Of a stretch of 64,000 nucleotides of DNA, positions 60,207-64,000 are shown one piece after another (the stretch's first letter is position 1; the number at the start of each line of letters is the position of its first letter). Source of the DNA: CAZSDU01 sp964605775. GTDB taxonomy: Bacteria > Bacteroidota > Bacteroidia > Bacteroidales > FEN-979. The stretch is from the NCBI GenBank assembly GCA_964605775.1, contig CAZSDU010000006.1:49443-113442 (forward strand). The letters run 5' to 3'. Under the pieces are notes generated by a model that was not told the origin of the DNA, did no database searches, and saw nothing but the letters and a program-made list of their open reading frames with translations. Made by a program: the position numbers and the translations under genes.

Positions 60207-61619
60207 ATGTCCAGTAAGAAATCCGGGATATCGCTTGTCATGATTATGACCCTGTGCATCATGTCTTTTATTGCTTGTAAAAAAAATGACAAGATCGATA
60301 CTAGTGGTGACTTGAAGCTGGGATTTTCTGCGGATACTGTTTTTTTTGATACGGTCTTTACGACAGTGGGTTCAGTAACACAAAAACTTATGGTGTATAA
60401 CCCCAATAAAAATAAAGTACTTATTTCATCCATTCAACTCGCCGGGGGATCAGCATCCATGTACAAATTAAATATTGATGGTGTGGCCGCTGACCATCTG
60501 CAGAATCTGGAGCTGGCAGGCAAGGACAGCTTATATATTTTCATCCGGATAACCATTGATCCCAATAATCAGGAAAATCCTTTTACCGTAACCGATTCTA
60601 TTCAATTTTTGACCAATGGAAACCTGCAAAAAGTTCAGTTGCTGGCCTGGGGTCAAAATGCCAATTTCTACCGTGATGCAATGCTGAGCGGAAATACCGT
60701 CTGGGATAGTTTGAAAGCCCATGTGATTTATGGATCATTGCGTATCGACACCGGCTCTACACTAACCCTGATGCCCGGGACGAAAGTATATTTTCATTTA
60801 AAATCATATCTCACCGTTTCCCATGGATCCTCTCTGAAAGTGAACGGCAGCCTCAATCACCCCGTCAGGTTCCAGGGAGACCGCCTCGATCCTTTTTACA
60901 AAGATCTGACTGGGCAATGGAACGGACTATTTCTGGAAAGAGGAAGTAAAGAAAATGAAATTAACTATGCGGTGATAAAAAACGGTGAAACCGGGATTTT
61001 CGTTGATTCAATAGGAAATTCTTCCCAGCCAACCTTAAGGATGGACAATACCATCATCCAGAATATGTCATCAGACGGCCTTCTGGCATATAAGAGCTTT
61101 ATCGAATCCAGTAATTGTGTAATTGTCAACTGTGGGGGCTCGGCCATAGGAATCGTCAGTGGCGGAAGCTATGATTTTCGTCAGCTTACGATAGGCAATT
61201 ACTATACCAGCTCCGTTAGGAATTCTTCTTCCCTTTACCTCAGTAATTATTCTTATGATGGGATGGGAAATAAGAAGTCTAATCCTCTAACAAAAGCATA
61301 TTTCGGTAATGCGATCATAACGGGATCAGCCAATGAAGAAATAGGGCTGGATGCCGACCCATCCTCTGCTTTTGAGTTTATTTTTGATCATTGTTTGTTA
61401 AAAACACAATCTGGCACCTCGGATCCATTGCATTATAAAGAATGTCTGGTAAATGAAGAACCCAGGTTTGTAGATATCGAGCAAAACAATTTTGAGATTG
61501 ACAGTATTTCTCCGGCCATTGATAAGGGTGTCCCAATGGATGTTCCATTCGATATTAAAGGTATCTACAGGGGGTTGACACCAGATTTAGGCGCCTTTGA
61601 GTACCTCAAGCATCGTTGA
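60207..61619 (+). CDS. Lipoprotein with right-handed beta-helix domain
   Basis: 470 residues from the ATG at 60207; the frame from 60168 begins with TTG. Signal peptide ends in lipobox FIAC, then KKND. The first ~160 residues are an Ig-like beta domain (FDTVFTTVGSVTQKLMVYN, as in choice-of-anchor proteins), then a beta-helix with GSTLTLMPGTKVYFH, LTVSHGSSLKVNG and AVIKNGETGIFV, and a final SPAIDKG...DLGAFEYL motif common in surface beta-helix proteins. Probably outer-membrane anchored and possibly glycan-binding; no catalytic residues were identified. Last 33 bp overlap sucD on the other strand. Confidence 0.8.
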   Translation: MSSKKSGISLVMIMTLCIMSFIACKKNDKIDTSGDLKLGFSADTVFFDTVFTTVGSVTQKLMVYNPNKNKVLISSIQLAGGSASMYKLNIDGVAADHLQNLELAGKDSLYIFIRITIDPNNQENPFTVTDSIQFLTNGNLQKVQLLAWGQNANFYRDAMLSGNTVWDSLKAHVIYGSLRIDTGSTLTLMPGTKVYFHLKSYLTVSHGSSLKVNGSLNHPVRFQGDRLDPFYKDLTGQWNGLFLERGSKENEINYAVIKNGETGIFVDSIGNSSQPTLRMDNTIIQNMSSDGLLAYKSFIESSNCVIVNCGGSAIGIVSGGSYDFRQLTIGNYYTSSVRNSSSLYLSNYSYDGMGNKKSNPLTKAYFGNAIITGSANEEIGLDADPSSAFEFIFDHCLLKTQSGTSDPLHYKECLVNEEPRFVDIEQNNFEIDSISPAIDKGVPMDVPFDIKGIYRGLTPDLGAFEYLKHR

Positions 61620-62462
61620 TCCTATGTCTGCGGGAGAATCGACAACAAAAAGCCCGCATTGTCGTAATATCGATTTCTTAGCTTCAGCGGTATCTGATTT
61701 TCCCCCGATAATGGCTCCTGCATGTCCCATCGTTCGACCTTTAGGGGCGGTGGCTCCGGCAATAAAGCAAACCACCGGCTTTGTTCCGTATTGTTGAATC
61801 CAGTACCCTGCATCGGTCTCCATGTTTCCACCGATTTCGCCTATCATCACAATGCCCTCGGTGTCAGGATCTGCCATAAAAAGTTTAATCACGTCAACCA
61901 TACTGGTACCCGGAATGGGATCGCCCCCAATGCCTATCATGGTCGATTGTCCCATGCCTATCTGTGTGATCTGATCTACCGCTTCATAAGAAAGGGTTCC
62001 GGAACGGGAGACGATGCCGATTTTCCCCGGACGATGAATAAAGCCAGGCATGATTCCGATTTTCGTATCTGGTGGGGTAATAATGCCCGGGCAATTGGGG
62101 CCGATCAGGCGAATATCATGGCAACTAAGATATTCTTTCACGGCGATCATATCCCTCACAGGAATTCCTTCCGTGATGCATACAATGATTCTGATTCCTG
62201 CATCGGCAGCTTCAAGGATAGCGTCTGCTGCCAGGGGTGGCGGAACAAAAATAACTGAAACATCAGCCTCTGTGGCTTTGACTGCATCCTCCACAGTATT
62301 GAACACCGGAATCCCCAGGTGCATTTGACCGCCTTTGCCAGGGGTCACTCCTCCCACAATATGAGTTCCGTATTCCATCATCTGGCTGGTATGAAAAGAA
62401 CCTTCATGCCCGGTAATACCCTGGATGATGACCCGGGAGTGATGATTTACAAGAATACTCAT
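61587..62462 (-). CDS. sucD: Succinate-CoA ligase (ADP-forming) alpha subunit
   Basis: TCA-cycle enzyme subunit that carries the phosphohistidine. 291 residues. CoA-binding N-domain with QGITGHEGSFHTSQMMEYG, VPPPLAAD, CITEGIPVRD, GPNCPGIITP, and phospho-His247 in RTMGHAGAIIGG. Position of His matches His246 in E. coli. The beta subunit gene sucC is not adjacent: upstream lies the divergent mnmE and downstream the convergent lipoprotein gene. The pair is therefore split, or sucC is elsewhere. Confidence 0.96.
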   Translation of the reverse strand: MSILVNHHSRVIIQGITGHEGSFHTSQMMEYGTHIVGGVTPGKGGQMHLGIPVFNTVEDAVKATEADVSVIFVPPPLAADAILEAADAGIRIIVCITEGIPVRDMIAVKEYLSCHDIRLIGPNCPGIITPPDTKIGIMPGFIHRPGKIGIVSRSGTLSYEAVDQITQIGMGQSTMIGIGGDPIPGTSMVDVIKLFMADPDTEGIVMIGEIGGNMETDAGYWIQQYGTKPVVCFIAGATAPKGRTMGHAGAIIGGKSDTAEAKKSILRQCGLFVVDSPADIGSTMLEVLKGA

Positions 62463-62538
62463 TTCAAATGACGACTGATGATTAAGGATTTACGATTCCA
62501 TTTTTTATGAATCTAAGCAACAACTCATGATTCAGCTT

Positions 62539-62546
62539 CAAAGATA
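62539..62546 (-). promoter_or_regulatory. Candidate -7 promoter element for sucD
   Basis: Minus strand TATCTTTG fits TAnnTTTG, 76 nt before the sucD ATG. No clear -33 TTG. Confidence 0.45.
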
Positions 62547-62548
62547 AA

Positions 62549-62577
62549 TTGTTTTGTGATTTAATTTGATAATTTTG
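62549..62577 (+). promoter_or_regulatory. Promoter of mnmE (-33 and -7 elements)
   Basis: TTG (62549-62551), an 18-nt spacer, then TAATTTTG (62570-62577), 20 nt before the ATG at 62598. It makes the in-frame TTG at 62580 an unlikely start, as transcription would begin there. Confidence 0.6.
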
Positions 62578-62597
62578 TTTTGAATAAAAAAAACATT

Positions 62598-63995
62598 ATG
62601 TCAATCCATTCCTCCCAGGACACTATTTGCGCCTTGTCAACGCCTCCGGGAGCAGGAGCTATCGCCATCATCCGGGTTTCCGGTACATCGGCAATAATTA
62701 CCTGTAACCGGCTATTCAGACCAGGTTCAAAAAAAACAAACCTGGTAGATGCTCAAACGCATACCATTCATTACGGGGTGATTGGGAAAGGTGAAGACCT
62801 GATTGATGAGGTTTTGATTAGTCTTTTCAAGGCTCCACGATCCTATACAGGGGAGGATGTGATTGAGATCTCCTGCCATGGATCCCTTTTCATCCAGCAA
62901 AAAATCCTTTCCCTGTTAATGGAAGAAGGAATACGCCAGGCCAGACCTGGTGAATTCACTTTAAGGGCATTTTTAAATGGGAAATTCGACCTTTCCCAGG
63001 CCGAAGCGGTGGCTGACCTGATCCATGCCCAATCTAAGTCGTCACACGACCTGGCACTCAAACAAATGCGCGGCGGGTATTCTGAAAAGATTAAGAATTT
63101 AAGATTGAGGTTAATCCATTTTATTTCTTTAATTGAACTGGAACTTGACTTCAGCGAGGAGCAGCTTGAATTCGCAGACCGGTCGGAATTCCAAGCACTG
63201 CTCAAGGCCTTGAAAAGTGAATTGTCTTCTTTAATTCAGTCCTTTTCGCTTGGCAATGTAATCAAAAACGGGATCCCTGTGGCCATTATCGGAAAACCCA
63301 ATGTGGGAAAATCGACCCTTCTCAATGCCATCCTGAATGAAGAAAAAGCCATTGTTTCTGATCTTCCCGGAACCACACGGGATTCCATTGAAGACACGAT
63401 CGTTATTGGCGGATACAGTTTCAGGTTTATCGATACGGCAGGCCTGAGGGCTGCTGAAGATAAAATTGAAACCATGGGTATTGAACGTACCTGGCAGAAA
63501 GTATCTGAAGCAAGCATACTGCTGTTTGTTTTCGATGCCACTACCGATTCCTTCGAAGAGGTGAAATCTGATCTTTCAGGCTTCATGGATCTGCCTGAAA
63601 ACCGTGATAAAAAAATCATCCTGATCGGAAATAAGATGGATCAATTAAATGAATTACCAAAAGGATTTAAAGATTTTGTGGATTATGAAACTCTTTTTGT
63701 CTCCGCAAAAAGGAAAGAGAATATCCACCTGATTGCTGAAAGTTTACAGACTACCCTAAAACAATCAGGATTGGGTGAACAAACCATTGTTTCCAATACC
63801 CGTCATTATGAATCCCTGGTATCAACAGAAAAAGCCATTGATGCGGTAATGGAAGGTTTGCAATCGGGATTGAGCCCCGACTTGCTGACCGTCGAAATGC
63901 GGACTGCTTTATATCATATTGGAGAGATCACCGGAGAGATCACCACAGAAGAAATTCTGAACACAATTTTCAGCAGGTTCTGCATCGGGAAGTAA
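62598..63995 (+). CDS. mnmE: tRNA modification GTPase MnmE
   Basis: GTPase that with MnmG modifies wobble uridine in tRNA. 465 residues from the ATG at 62598. N-terminal tetrahydrofolate-binding domain (APRSYTGEDVIEISCHG), helical domain with inserted G domain: G1 GKPNVGKS (232-239), G2 LPGTTRD, G3 DTAGLR, G4 NKMD. The C-terminus ends in the family motif FCIGK, so the gene is complete; the window ends 5 nt later. Confidence 0.97.
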   Translation: MSIHSSQDTICALSTPPGAGAIAIIRVSGTSAIITCNRLFRPGSKKTNLVDAQTHTIHYGVIGKGEDLIDEVLISLFKAPRSYTGEDVIEISCHGSLFIQQKILSLLMEEGIRQARPGEFTLRAFLNGKFDLSQAEAVADLIHAQSKSSHDLALKQMRGGYSEKIKNLRLRLIHFISLIELELDFSEEQLEFADRSEFQALLKALKSELSSLIQSFSLGNVIKNGIPVAIIGKPNVGKSTLLNAILNEEKAIVSDLPGTTRDSIEDTIVIGGYSFRFIDTAGLRAAEDKIETMGIERTWQKVSEASILLFVFDATTDSFEEVKSDLSGFMDLPENRDKKIILIGNKMDQLNELPKGFKDFVDYETLFVSAKRKENIHLIAESLQTTLKQSGLGEQTIVSNTRHYESLVSTEKAIDAVMEGLQSGLSPDLLTVEMRTALYHIGEITGEITTEEILNTIFSRFCIGK

Positions 63996-64000
63996 TTATC

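Noticed and set aside
61722..62258. 178-codon plus-strand open frame
   Set aside because: Antisense to sucD; no family features.
1..64000. Mobile elements, prophage, CRISPR arrays, tRNA or rRNA genes
   Set aside because: No transposase, integrase, phage structural gene, spaced direct repeats, or tRNA/rRNA-like sequence was noticed on either strand.

Overview
The window is ordinary chromosomal DNA of a Bacteroidota bacterium, most likely an uncultured Bacteroidales-type lineage (inference from gene content). The evidence is direct: TAnnTTTG (-7) promoter elements lie in front of most transcription units, three secreted enzymes end in type IX secretion (T9SS) sorting domains, the omega subunit has the Bacteroidota form, and several clade-specific genes and gene orders are present (DUF4835/PorD next to coaBC and recN, a GlmU-like gene before lon, serC-serA-DUF1015). 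There is no sign of a prophage, insertion sequence, CRISPR array, tRNA or rRNA gene. The DNA is gene-dense, with one gap above 300 bp, in front of dnaA.

Layout. 1-2448: clpC, its 5' end outside the window. 2445-14874 (minus): a long run reading bamD, rpoZ, coaBC, DUF4835/PorD, recN, fabI, then etfB, etfA, a membrane EtfAB:quinone oxidoreductase, an acyl-CoA dehydrogenase and a small membrane protein. This joins envelope and housekeeping genes to a complete electron path from fatty acyl-CoA to quinone. 14970-17285 (plus): an alpha-oxoamine synthase for sphingolipid- or sulfonolipid-type long-chain bases and a multi-pass membrane protein. 17313-20462 (minus): a conserved unknown, dapA and a T9SS M14 carboxypeptidase. 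20559-27013: an MBL-fold hydrolase, a peptide-type binding lipoprotein (minus) and two tandem T9SS M1 aminopeptidases. 27039-32224 (minus): a LuxC-type acyl-CoA reductase, L31 type B, a GlmU-like protein and lon. 32289-37081 (plus): a secreted unknown and the serine operon serC-serA-four-helix-bundle protein-DUF1015. 37099-41726: an LTA-synthase-type sulfatase-fold protein, a YggS-type PLP protein, a DUF3298 protein and prmC. 41777-48127 (plus): a YigZ/IMPACT protein, dnaA, an LMW phosphatase, a threonine/serine dehydratase, an RsmI-like methylase and an ABC exporter.

48122-60072 (minus) is the most interesting region, a glycogen locus. It encodes a debranching enzyme, a GT4 glycosyltransferase, a GH57 enzyme, and a 1417-residue fusion of a eukaryotic-type GT3 glycogen synthase with a GT35 alpha-glucan phosphorylase. 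fabG and a vWA membrane protein follow. The GH57 protein ends in about 83 residues that closely resemble the C-terminal domain of the flagellar switch protein FliG, although no flagellar gene is visible. The locus therefore puts synthesis and breakdown of the polymer in one polypeptide and attaches a probable protein-interaction module to a partner enzyme. 60207-63995 holds a beta-helix lipoprotein, sucD without sucC, and mnmE.

All assignments come from reading the sequence and remembered family motifs. No database search was run.
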